From assembly GCA_036939755.1 (NCBI GenBank), contig JALLAZ010000649.1, positions 1-13,093 of the forward strand: 13,093 nucleotides of DNA, in the 5' to 3' direction. Positions within the stretch are counted from its first letter, which is position 1; the number at the start of each line of letters is the position of its first letter. The DNA comes from Stephanodiscus triporus. Lineage: Eukaryota > Bacillariophyta > Thalassiosirophyceae > Thalassiosirales > Thalassiosiraceae. A program made the position numbers and the translations under genes. This document shows positions 1 through 9,400 of this stretch, in pieces. The notes beneath the pieces are model-generated. The model was not told where the DNA came from. It was given only the letters and a program-made list of their open reading frames with translations, and did no database searches.

Positions 1-254
1 AAATCAGGACACCATCCCAAAATCAAGAAACATACAATTTCAGATTGAGAACATAGTCAACCCCTATGTACAGCCCCCCTATTTCCCTCAACCTCAACGC
101 AAGCAGTCACGCGCGACTAAAAGCTCTAACCCCACTACCCTGCATGCATGCCCCCTCCGACAACATGCCATCCGAATTCCAATGCCGAAGAGAAGAAGCC
201 CCTTGCCATTCACCATGGGATTGACCAACGAGGCGAGACGATAGCGCAACCACG
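1..254. other. Upstream region of the myosin gene
   Basis: This stretch precedes the myosin start codon. An in-frame TGA at 222-224 closes the myosin frame upstream, so the ATG at 255 is the first available start after it. I see no TATA box, RNA gene or repeat here. Open frames on both strands are short and are explained by the GC-rich composition of the neighbouring coding sequence. Confidence 0.5.
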
Positions 255-3200
255 ATGGGAGAACCTCCGTCGCCCGAGAAGCTGCGCAGACTTCAGCGTC
301 AGCGGGAGCGCGCCAACAACCGGCGTCAATTTCGGTCGTCGACGACGGCCGCCGCCGCCGACGACGCCGCGACGACCGCGGACACTGCGACGACGGCAGT
401 GCCAGCCGACGACCGCGGCACGAGGAGGCGGATGACGTCGCCGGCGTCCGCCGCGATGGTCGAGAACGTATCGTCGTCGGTGGCGAGTCTATTTCGGCCA
501 TCGACGACGACCGCCGACGCCGCGACGGCAGCGGTCAATGCGACGACGGCAGCGCCAGCCAACGACCGCGGCACGAGGAGGCAGACGACGTCGCCGGCGT
601 CCGCCGCGATGGTCGAGGGCGCCGCGCTCGTCGCCGAGCTCGACGTATCATCGTCGGCGGCGAGGTTGGCCGCGGCGAGGAGGGCGAAGATCGGTGCGAC
701 GACTGCGACGGGGGGCGGGACGGCGCCCCGTTCGCCTCCGCCCTCGCTGTCGCCCTCGCCCCCCCCCCCAATGATCATGCCTCCCGAACCCGCCGCCGTT
801 TTTTCTAAGTCGTTCGCGGAGTCGTCGATGCGGCGCGGTCGCACGTCGACGCGGGCGGCCCCTCCTTCTCCGCCCTCGATTTCGAGGACGGGCGATATTT
901 CTGCCGAGGACGGCGCTCGCGACAAAAATACGTCAGTGGATGTTGGCGGAGGCTCTTGGTTTCGGTATACCAGTGGCACGATCCAAAGTGGGGGCGTAAC
1001 TTCGACTGTTGCGTCACGCACGAACAGCCTATCGCGCAGAAGGAGAGCCTCGCGAATAATGTCGGACAAGCCGCCGACGACGATGGAGGAGCCGCGATTG
1101 CAAGGTGACCATCTTGTCAGCGCTTTCGATCGCAACAATAATCATGACAACGATGGGATACGCCAACATGCGACGGAGGATCGAGGTCAACCGTCCCAAG
1201 AGCCAAATATCAAGAAGGATGACGAAATGCCCGATTCCGCTCGCGACGGTATTGGGAATAGGTCGGTGGAATCAAGTGCTTCGAGGTTGATTCGAGATTT
1301 CGCTACGCTGTCGAATCATCGATCGAAACATGCCGGATCGAAAATTTCTCCGCACGGTTCTCAGTCGCAACGATCTGATTCTCGGGGATCGAATGATGTG
1401 AATACCATCGTAACGAATCCGACGAGGAACTCGACTGTATTTTCGTCGCAACGTTCGGTTCCCTCCCACGAGAGAAGGTCCGAGGCAACGCCCGAGGATT
1501 CCATAAGCCGGAGTAATACGAGGATAGAAACGCCCCTTCGTGACCGATCACATGAGAACAGATTCAAAAATTATACATACGAGAACAACCCATCGATTAA
1601 TTGCGTAGACATGAAGCCGTCTTCTGCGTTAAATGAAGACAATAACATTGCACTGTCGCCTCTTTGGTCAAGAAAAGCTGCTGATCAACGAACCAGTGCA
1701 TCCAAGGCGATTGTCGCACCATCGACAATTGACGTCTCGTCAAAATTCGCTAGCATGAGTAACAATACCACCAAAGTACAAAAACAGCATCATACCAGAC
1801 AAACCAAGCAGAAACTGCTATCCAAGCCCGTGGATAAGGTAGGCAACGTGGTCGAACTTCCTTCATCGGGAAATATCATTATGAATAAAGGCAACGGATC
1901 CATTTCAATTAGACACGGAGGCACTCCTGTATGGATACACGCGTCCATACTCAGTGATAATGGAGCATTGCACGGCGGTGGGTGGGATTGGATACGTGGC
2001 TTTCTCCACGCTGGCAACGGCAAGTCGGATGAATCAGTGGCTGTGACGGTAGACGATCCGGACTCTTCGACGAATCTCAATGGGCATACATATACGGTGG
2101 CCAAGAGGTACAACGACGGAGCCCACATTCTGATGGACAATCCATGGTGGTCGAGCCGACCCCCTCCCTCACCCTCCCCGTCGCCGACGTCGATATCGCA
2201 ACCGTTGGATGCCGTCCCGATCGACACAGTAATGAGCGGTATGCCTCCCGATGATCTGGTCGAGATGACCCATTTGCACGAACCCGCCATCGTGCACGCC
2301 TTGCGCGCGCGCTACAGGAAGAACATCATCTATACGAACACCGGAGCGATCCTATTGGCCCTTAATCCGTTCAAGCATTTGGATCATTTATATACGCGTG
2401 ATGTGATGGAATTGTATTGGAGCGACTGCGATGATGACGATGGTGCCAATGATCGACGAGGAAATGGTGAAAAGGAGGGGAGGGGGGAAATGCAGCCTTC
2501 TCCCCATGTGTATGCTGTCGCCGAGCGTGCGTATAGTAATATGTTACGTTCTTTCAAAAAGCGTGACAATGATGATGGCATGGCGGCGAATGGAGAACTC
2601 CCCCTATGCAATCAGTCAATCCTTGTGAGCGGTGAGAGTGGTGCTGGAAAGACTGTAACTACGAAAATCATCATGAGGTACATCTCATTACTTTCTCAGC
2701 GGCATACATCTGGCAGTGGGGTGAAGCACAACGTTGCTCGTGGCTGTCCAGATGTTGAAACGCAAGTGCTGCAATCGAATCCCATCTTGGAGTCTTTTGG
2801 AAACGCGAGGACCATCAGAAACGACAATAGCAGCCGATTCGGGAAATTCATCGAAATGAGCTTCCTGGCCCGAAAGAAAATCAAGTCACCCGGGGAGCGT
2901 GGATCGTTGCTGGGGGCCAAGATCTTCTTTTATTTGCTGGAGAAGGTCCGACTTGTTTCCGTGAATCCGGGCGAGAGGAATTATCACATATTTTATGAGA
3001 TCTTATCTCCACATGGGATGAGTATCGATGATAAAAAACGTTACCTGCTCACGTCAAACTTTGGCGAGGGAAGGAATCCATTGACAGCGAAAGATTTCAG
3101 CATGACCTCCATCTCTGGCACGTTTGACAGACGCGACGGTGTCGATGATTCTGACACTTACAGGGAATTGCGTACAGCAATAAATACGGTTGGGTTTTCG

Positions 3201-6200
3201 CAAGAGGAACAGGATGGAATTTTTTCTGTAATCTCTGCATTATTGCATGCTTCCAACTTGCAATTTGTAAATAATGGTAACGACGACTGCATCGTTTACG
3301 ACAAAGACCGAACATCAAAAGCAGTATCAGTCTTGCTGGGTGTATCTGAGGACTCACTCAAAATGGCATTGACTGCTAGCATTCTAGAAGCGAGGGGAGA
3401 GCTGTTGATGAAAAGATTAAACTCCAGCCAAGCGCAAAAAGCGCTGGAAGCCACTGTCAAGGCAACATACGGCGCGCTGTTTTCGTACATTGTCACAAGA
3501 ATAAACAAGTCTATTGAAGTTCAAGGTGCTGGTGGGACAAATGACGGGATCGATGACGTGGCCACCGTTGGTGTGTTAGACATCTTCGGCTTCGAATCCT
3601 TTGAAACAAATTCCTTCGAACAGCTCTGCATCAATTACTGTAACGAGGCTCTACAGCAACAATTTAATCGATTTGTATTCAAAGCCGAACAAGCCGAGTA
3701 CGAGCAAGAAGGGATCGAGTGGTCAAACATAGAATTCCCTGACAATCAAGAAGCTTTAGATTTAATTGAAGCAAAACGATTGGGTATATTCTCAGTGTTG
3801 GACGAGCAATGCCGCCTGCCAAGACGCACCGATCAAACTTTTGCTAGTGCGGTGTATGACGCGTGTGAGAACAACGCATTTTTTGCTGCGACTCAGATGC
3901 AAAAGTCTAAGGGAAGGTTTGCCATTGTTCATTATGCCGGAGAAGTTGAATATAGCAGCGACAGTTTCATAGTCAAAAACAAGGACGAATTGCCGAAAAA
4001 TGCGTCTCACCTCTTGGCCTCTTCATCAGTTCCTCTGATAACACGGCTGGCCAGTATCATCAACTATAACGATTCAACTCCCAAAGTTTTGACAGGAGAT
4101 GATGACCACACACCGGTTAAACGATCATCTAGTACGGTTAGTGGTCAGTTTTTGTCACAGCTTAAAGATCTACGGTCGAGGATTGCAGCTACTGAGCCCC
4201 ATTACATTAGATGTCTCAAACCCAATGACCAACTGGTGGCAAATCATTTTGATGAGCCTCTTGTTGCTCATCAATTGAACTGTGCAGGTGTAATTCCTGC
4301 CATGAAAATTGCAAGAGCTGGGTTCGCCATGAGATATCCTCACACAGCATTCATCCAACGTTATCAACCGATCGTTTGTAAAGAATTAAGTCGAAGGCCG
4401 CAAAAACTTAATGGGCATCAATCAAAATGTCAGTTTTTGATTAGCTTATTAGCGGATAGGTTAAGGAATGAGATAGGGCAACGAACCAAAAATGAAGATA
4501 TTGCTGACCATTTGTCGTGGGGAATTCAGATTGGGAACTCGAAAGTCTTCCTTCGGACGTCTGCATTTGAGGCTCTTGAGAAATTGCGCAATGTCACATT
4601 GAATGATGCTGCAATCATACTCCAGGCACAAGCAAGATCATTCCTTTGTCAGAACTCATTCTATCTGCTTCTAGGGTCAATTTTGACATTACAATGTGCC
4701 ACTAGAAAGTTTATTGCAAGTCTCTACGTTCGTCGACTGAGGTTTAATGAAAGGGCAATTACTATTCAGAAGCAATGGCGTTCTTACTGTGCATGGATTG
4801 ATTATCAGAATGTCCTTTATATTGCAACGTGGTGTCAAAAATTTTGGAGGGGCATAAAAATTCGGGATCGACACATCTCGATTGAGCGGGATAGACTAGG
4901 CATGGAACTGAGTCACATGAAACAACAGTTGGAACAAGTAGTGAAGACTGGGCACAATCGTAGCACAATTCAAAAATCTGATTCATGGACAACTGCAAGG
5001 ACGACTACTTCACAGGAAGAAACAATACGTTTGTTGTCCCAAGAGATTGCAAAGAAAGACCATGAACTCCAAGTTCTTCGACATATGGTTGAAGCATTGC
5101 GAGGTAGTGGTTGTAGTGTGTCGTCGTCTCTGCCGTTGATGGTCACAGTGGACGAGTCCTTGCCCCTCAAAAGGCCCACTCATTTTTCGCCTACTGGTCT
5201 AAGCAAATCTCTGACCAAAAGCATTGGGTTTCATCCCAATTCGCTGAGTCTGCTTGACTCGGAGGTGGAAGACCTACCTCAAATGGAATTTTCTCAGACT
5301 TCACTACCTGGCAGCTCGATGGACAATACCAATGAGTTTACACATTTGCAGCTCGATAAGACAACGGATTCATCATTCATTCGTGGTTTTCAATCAGAGG
5401 AGCTCCCGTTCCATCAAGCAGTTATGGATGATGACAAAGAGATGTTATTGGAGGAAATTCAAAATGCATCTTTTCTTGAGCTGAGCATCAACTCTACTGA
5501 CTCGAAGGGGCGGTAAGTACAACACACTTCAGCTTTTTTGTGTCTATCACGCGTACTGACTTATACACCGTTGCATTGCATCATGTAATACAGAACGCCT
5601 CTGCACATAGCAGCTCTGTGCTCTAATTTCGTATGTACAAAAATACTTCTTTCCCACGGTGGAGTGGCAAACACACAAGATTTCTCGGGCAATACAGCAT
5701 TGCATTACGCATGCACTCCAGAGATGACCCGAATTCTTCTCGAGGGCGGGATCAGTCCGAACATACCAAACGGAGCAGGATTGTGTTCTTTACACTTGGC
5801 TGTAAAAAGGCGTGATTATTTTTCAATAAAACACCTTTTGTCACATGGAGCCGAGGTAAATTGCGGCGACGATGCATGTTGGTTCACTCCACTTCACTTA
5901 GTGGCACGCGCACAGTCCCAGCTCGTCAACACGTCTCTTTCACTTCGAGGTCCCATCGCTGAGCTACTATGCGAGGCCAAGCTTCCATCCGTTCCTGATT
6001 TCAATTATCAGGATAGAGATGGCAACAGCCCCTTGCACCACGCCGCATCCCTTGTTGAAGAAGAGGCTGGCATACTCATATCCCTTTTTATTGATCACGG
6101 ATCAAGCCCCAATATACCCAACAAACGAGGACAGACGCCAATGCATTTATTCTGCCACAATTATGGCGCCAGGCAATTTGATTTTTATCATGAAGCATTA

Positions 6201-6758
6201 CGTCTAATGCTAGCCAAAGGCGCCGACCCTAACACTACATCATTGAGTGGATGTACTGCGTTGCATCTGGCGGTGTACCACAAAGACATGGAAGGTGCAG
6301 CACTCCTCGTGAGACACGGCGCACAAGTCAATATGAAGTGGAAAAAGCCTGCCAAGTGGGAAACCTCCTGGACTGACATGGGCTCTGATGATGTCTATCC
6401 ACTGGATATGCTAGAAGATCTTCAAGGCCTTCATCGAATTTTATCCGAAATAACATCCCTTCAAATCCCTGCACCCCGCAGACTTCGTTGCATGCATTGT
6501 AAGACGAAGTTTGGTATGTTTGCAAGGCATCACAATTGCACACACTGTGGACGTTCTGTGTGTCAAAAATGTTGTAATGTATCGTTGAGGCGGACTCTTT
6601 TTCCAACATTGACAAATAATTCAGGAAGAAGCAATAGTGCGATGTTAAAGGTTTGTTCCCTCTGCGAACCAATTCTACTCACTAAGATGGGCAGAGTTCC
6701 TATGTCAATTGTCAGTGTTGGCTGTGACCAAAGCTCGATCGGTACAATCTCAATGTAA
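255..6758 (+). CDS. Unconventional myosin with IQ motifs, coiled coil, ankyrin repeats and FYVE-like finger (two exons)
   Basis: Actin-based motor with a cargo-type tail, 2140 residues when exons 255-5512 and 5594-6758 are joined. Residues 1 to about 540 are Ser/Arg/Asn-rich and probably disordered. Residues 555-635 resemble the myosin N-terminal SH3-like fold. The motor spans about 655-1445: P-loop GESGAGKT at 793-800, switch I NDNSSRFGKF at 856-865, switch II DIFGFESF at 1109-1116, actin-site HYIRCLKPND from 1316, converter end KVFLR at 1430-1434. All key ATPase motifs are intact. Four degenerate IQ motifs (about 1454-1540) suggest calmodulin-type light chains. Weak coiled coil covers 1541-1566 and 1587-1617. 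Ankyrin repeats run from about 1716 to 2040, then a FYVE-like finger has CxxC pairs from C2052 to C2110. The start has A at -3 and G at +4, with an in-frame stop at 222-224. The combination suggests an endomembrane cargo motor (inference). The myosin class cannot be set without a tree. Confidence 0.93.
330..670 (+). repeat. Imperfect tandem duplication inside the myosin N-terminus
   Basis: Two copies of a block encode a phenylalanine-led Thr/Ala-rich stretch, then DRGTRR, TSPASAAMVE and a V-S-S-S motif. Copy 1 starts at 330 and copy 2 at 492. The offset changes from 162 bp at the leading Phe to 153 bp at TSPASAAMVE and 177 bp at the VSSS motif. Every length change is a whole number of codons (3 and 8), which suggests the frame has been kept under coding constraint. 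DNA identity is high in the 3' part of each copy. Confidence 0.85.
759..769 (+). repeat. C11 homopolymer in the myosin coding sequence
   Basis: Eleven consecutive C residues encode part of a proline run in the disordered N-terminus. Such a run is prone to slippage in replication and sequencing. Because the DNA before it is GC-rich and open in several frames, the N-terminal frame is less certain than the rest. The codon-multiple indels of the duplication at 330-670 argue that the frame is right. Confidence 0.9.
5513..5593 (+). other. Intron of the myosin gene (81 bp)
   Basis: The donor is GTAAGT right after CG, and the acceptor ends TACAG. TACTGAC at 5554-5560 is a plausible branch point about 34 bases before the acceptor. 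Joining CG to the A at 5594 makes an Arg codon and restores an uninterrupted ankyrin repeat (…DSKG-R-TPLHIAAL…). Without splicing, the first exon would stop at TAA 5514-5516 in mid-repeat. The downstream open frame has no good ATG of its own; it appears to begin at a GTG at 5664. Confidence 0.95.
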
Positions 6759-7081
6759 TACATAATCACATGATATATTTTTCATAGAACAAGACCTATC
6801 CAACGATGTTGATGAACGATGTTGATGGACCTCACTCCAGCATTGTGGCGAGAACACAAACTCCACCCTTCATTACTATGTCGGTACATCCCTCATGCTT
6901 GGAATACAATAATCCCCATTGCCATACCAACATGTCTGGACAGATTTTTACTTTATATTGTTCCTCTAGATAGTCCTTCCTAAACTAATAAGATTGATCG
7001 ATGATCCCACAAGTCTAACTACTCATCAAATCCATAATCCGCCCTCAAAATAAAAATACCACAATGCTCTGTCCCACCACA
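6759..7081. other. Spacer between two convergent genes, with a 13-bp tandem duplication
   Basis: About 320 bp separate the stop codons of the myosin (plus) and FG-GAP (minus) genes, so both 3' untranslated regions should lie here. The only structure I see is AACGATGTTGATG repeated directly at 6802-6814 and 6815-6827. No clear canonical AATAAA signal was identified for either gene, and there is no RNA gene or credible open frame. Confidence 0.6.
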
Positions 7082-9400
7082 TCATTCCACAACGAAGACC
7101 CTCACTTGACCAAAATCATAGGGATAATTAAGTGGAGAGCCAATTGCCACAGTCTTGCCGTCTGCCGATAAAGATACAGAAAAACCTGAAAAATCACCAG
7201 CTCCTTCTCCACCAATGTCCTCCCCGAGCTGAGTCCAGCTCAAGCCGGAATCATCAATATGATACACCCTCACATGACCCGAATCATCTCCATTCCCATC
7301 ATTCAACGGGGCACCAACTGCTATCGTCTTGCCATCCTCAGAGAGGGAAACTGAATGCCCAAACACATCGCCAAATGCTTCTCCAATGATGTCCTCGCCA
7401 ATCTGCTTCCAACTGCCAGTGTCAACATCGCTGCTTTCCAAGGAAAAAACTCTCACGTATCCTGGCCGATCGCAATTGCCACTATCCGTCGGAGAGCTAT
7501 CGTCACAATACCCCGGAGAGCCAATAGCAAGAGTGTTGCCATCAGGAGAAATATCTACAGACAAGCCGAAGTAATCATAAGATGCATCTCCATATATGGT
7601 CTGGCCCAGCGGTTCCCAGATAGACCCTCCACTATCGATTCGATAGACCATCACTTGACCGGTCCATACACCGTTAGTTCCAGCCTCTGGTGCTCCAATG
7701 GCAACAGTTTCACCATCTGCCGACAGAGACACAGACGTCATCTTATCTGCCGACCAAGGAGATACAGACGTTCCAAAATCATCACCAGGTGCTTCTCCAT
7801 TAATGTCCTCCCCGAGCTGCGTCCAGCTCAAGCTGGAATCATCCAATCGATACACCCTCACATGACCCAAATCATCTCCATTCCCATCAATACCCCATGC
7901 ACCAACCGCTATCGTCTTGCCATCCTCAGAGAGGGAAACAAAACCCACAAACACATCGCCATTCGCTTCCCCAGTGATGTCCTCGCCAATCTGCTTCCAA
8001 CTGCCGGTGTCAAGATCACCGCTGCTCTCAAAGGAGAAAACTCTCACGTATCCTGGTCGATTCTTATCTCCCTTAATCCCCGGAGAGCCAATGGCAAGAG
8101 TGTTGCCATCAGGAGAAATATTTACTGACCGCCCGAACCAATCACCAACTGCATCTCCATAGATGGTCTGGCCGAGCTGCGCACTATACCCGCCATCTTC
8201 ATCGGCGCGATAGACTTTCACATATCCCATGTTCTCAATGCAACAACCAGGGGCTCCAACCACGAGAGTCTTGGCATCCGCAGATAGGGCCACCGATCTT
8301 CCCCAGTGGTCATTGGCAGCATCTCCGAAGATCGCCGGACCCTGTTGCCTCCATATCCAGGTCGGTGCTAGGGACGCCTCGGGAGAGCTTGTTGGAATGA
8401 CGGTTGTGGAGGGCATCGAAGGCGCGAGGGACGCCTCGGGAGAGCTTGTTGGAATGACGGTTGTGGGGGACATCGAAGGCGCGGGTGCAACGACAGGTGC
8501 CACTGGCGCGGGTGCAACGACAGGTGCCACTGGCTTGTCCTTATCCATCAGCTGGGAAATGGCTATTGCGAATGCCGTCAAAATGATAAGTATCTCCCCA
8601 AATTTGGTTAGTCGATGTTTCCACCACGGGACACTAGGTTCGGGGGGAGTTGCAGGATCGACAGGAGTTGCAATATAGACTTCTTGTTCATTCCTCTCAG
8701 CCACCAAAGTCGCTTCTGGGATATGAATGGTTAAATCATGCTCGACATCTGCTTCAAGTGCGATGTCTGGAATGGAAACCTCCTCTTTTTCCTCCCCTAC
8801 AACACGCACATTATCATCCACCGGATGTGTGCAGGATTCGACAGCGTTCCTCGGGTGAGAGCGGATATCGATGTCACGATTCCACCCATCGTCGCGATCC
8901 CTCCTCCCCACTCTGCCGGCAGGAAACAAAGGGACTCGATTCGATGCCAGACCCGTTCGAACCTGAGCTGATTCGTCTCTTATATCTTCATGTACAGGGA
9001 TTAGGATGGAATCTTTGTTGACAGTATTGGCTCGCTGCATCGCATTTGGCTTCGAAGGATCAGCCCCGTGTTCTTCAAATTCCATTAAATTGAAGGGAGC
9101 GGGGGCGTGGTCATCATCGGTGGTCTCGAGCAGCATGGCCCCTGTAGCCGCTGATGTCGTCGTCTTCCCTTCATTGTCAGAGTCAAACGCCACCGAATTG
9201 AAGGGCGCGGGGGCGGGGTCGTCATCGTCGATGGTCTCGAGCAGCATGGCCCCTGCAGCCGCTGATGCCGTCGTCCCTTCATTGTCAGAGTCAAACTCCA
9301 CCGAATTGAAGGGCGCGGGGGCGGGGGCGGGGGCGGCGGCGGCGGCGTCATCATCAGTGGTCTCGAGCAGCATGGCCCCTGCAGCCGCTGTCGCAGTCAT
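7082..9400 (-). CDS. Membrane-anchored FG-GAP seven-bladed beta-propeller protein
   Basis: The frame is open from a TGA at 9530-9532 to the stop at 7082-7084, but its first ATG is at 9398-9400, giving 772 residues. The N-terminal part is acidic repeats (unit core EFDSDNE, then LLETTDDD and Ala-Pro runs). An acidic, probably cytosolic region follows, then one hydrophobic helix at about 8546-8603 (FGEILIILTAFAIAISQLM). After it come a Pro/Ala/Ser linker and seven propeller blades covering about 7085-8355. Each blade has a G-D/E-FG-xS-V-x-S-x-DG-x-T-x-A-x-G-x-P pattern followed by a G-x-V-x-V-(F/Y) strand, as in integrin-alpha-type FG-GAP propellers. A type II orientation with an outside or lumenal propeller is inferred. 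Ligand and role are unknown. The natural start is unclear: a better-context ATG at 9598-9600 lies in another frame (separate entry). Confidence 0.82.
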   Translation of the reverse strand: MTATAAAGAMLLETTDDDAAAAAPAPAPAPFNSVEFDSDNEGTTASAAAGAMLLETIDDDDPAPAPFNSVAFDSDNEGKTTTSAATGAMLLETTDDDHAPAPFNLMEFEEHGADPSKPNAMQRANTVNKDSILIPVHEDIRDESAQVRTGLASNRVPLFPAGRVGRRDRDDGWNRDIDIRSHPRNAVESCTHPVDDNVRVVGEEKEEVSIPDIALEADVEHDLTIHIPEATLVAERNEQEVYIATPVDPATPPEPSVPWWKHRLTKFGEILIILTAFAIAISQLMDKDKPVAPVVAPAPVAPVVAPAPSMSPTTVIPTSSPEASLAPSMPSTTVIPTSSPEASLAPTWIWRQQGPAIFGDAANDHWGRSVALSADAKTLVVGAPGCCIENMGYVKVYRADEDGGYSAQLGQTIYGDAVGDWFGRSVNISPDGNTLAIGSPGIKGDKNRPGYVRVFSFESSGDLDTGSWKQIGEDITGEANGDVFVGFVSLSEDGKTIAVGAWGIDGNGDDLGHVRVYRLDDSSLSWTQLGEDINGEAPGDDFGTSVSPWSADKMTSVSLSADGETVAIGAPEAGTNGVWTGQVMVYRIDSGGSIWEPLGQTIYGDASYDYFGLSVDISPDGNTLAIGSPGYCDDSSPTDSGNCDRPGYVRVFSLESSDVDTGSWKQIGEDIIGEAFGDVFGHSVSLSEDGKTIAVGAPLNDGNGDDSGHVRVYHIDDSGLSWTQLGEDIGGEGAGDFSGFSVSLSADGKTVAIGSPLNYPYDFGQVRVFVVE
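7130..8210 (-). repeat. Duplicated three-blade block within the propeller
   Basis: Blades 2-3-4 (about 7690-8210) and 5-6-7 (about 7130-7640) are copies of one three-blade block. The order of blade types matches: GQTIYGDA, then GEDI-GEA with a preceding TGSWKQ, then GED with SWTQL. Plus-strand offsets are 555 bp at 7140/7695, 588 bp at 7217/7805 and 7388/7976, and 567 bp at 7541/8108. The differences equal a 33-bp insertion in blade 4 and a 21-bp insertion in blade 5, both whole codons. Confidence 0.88.
8370..8534 (-). repeat. Two short tandem repeats in the linker of the FG-GAP protein
   Basis: A 57-bp unit is duplicated (GGGACGCCTC at 8371 and 8428, plus strand), giving a 19-residue repeat with TTVIPTSSPEASLAP. 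Next to it a 27-bp unit is duplicated (GCGGGTGCAA at 8481 and 8508), giving a 9-residue APVAPVVAP repeat. Both are in frame and lie between the membrane helix and the propeller, so they act as an extendable stalk (inference). Confidence 0.88.

Noticed and set aside
326..1138. Long minus-strand open frame (270 codons) opposite the myosin N-terminus
   Set aside because: GC-rich repeated coding DNA on the plus strand leaves the antisense frame open. Its sequence is low-complexity and mirrors the duplication, with no recognisable domain.
5664..6758. A separate ankyrin-FYVE gene starting near 5664
   Set aside because: The frame continues upstream to a good 3' splice site at 5593 and completes a split ankyrin repeat with exon 1. 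The apparent start is a GTG inside a repeat.
7355..8128. Plus-strand open frame of 257 codons opposite the FG-GAP propeller
   Set aside because: It is the antisense of the duplicated blades and only repeats their pattern; no recognisable protein features.
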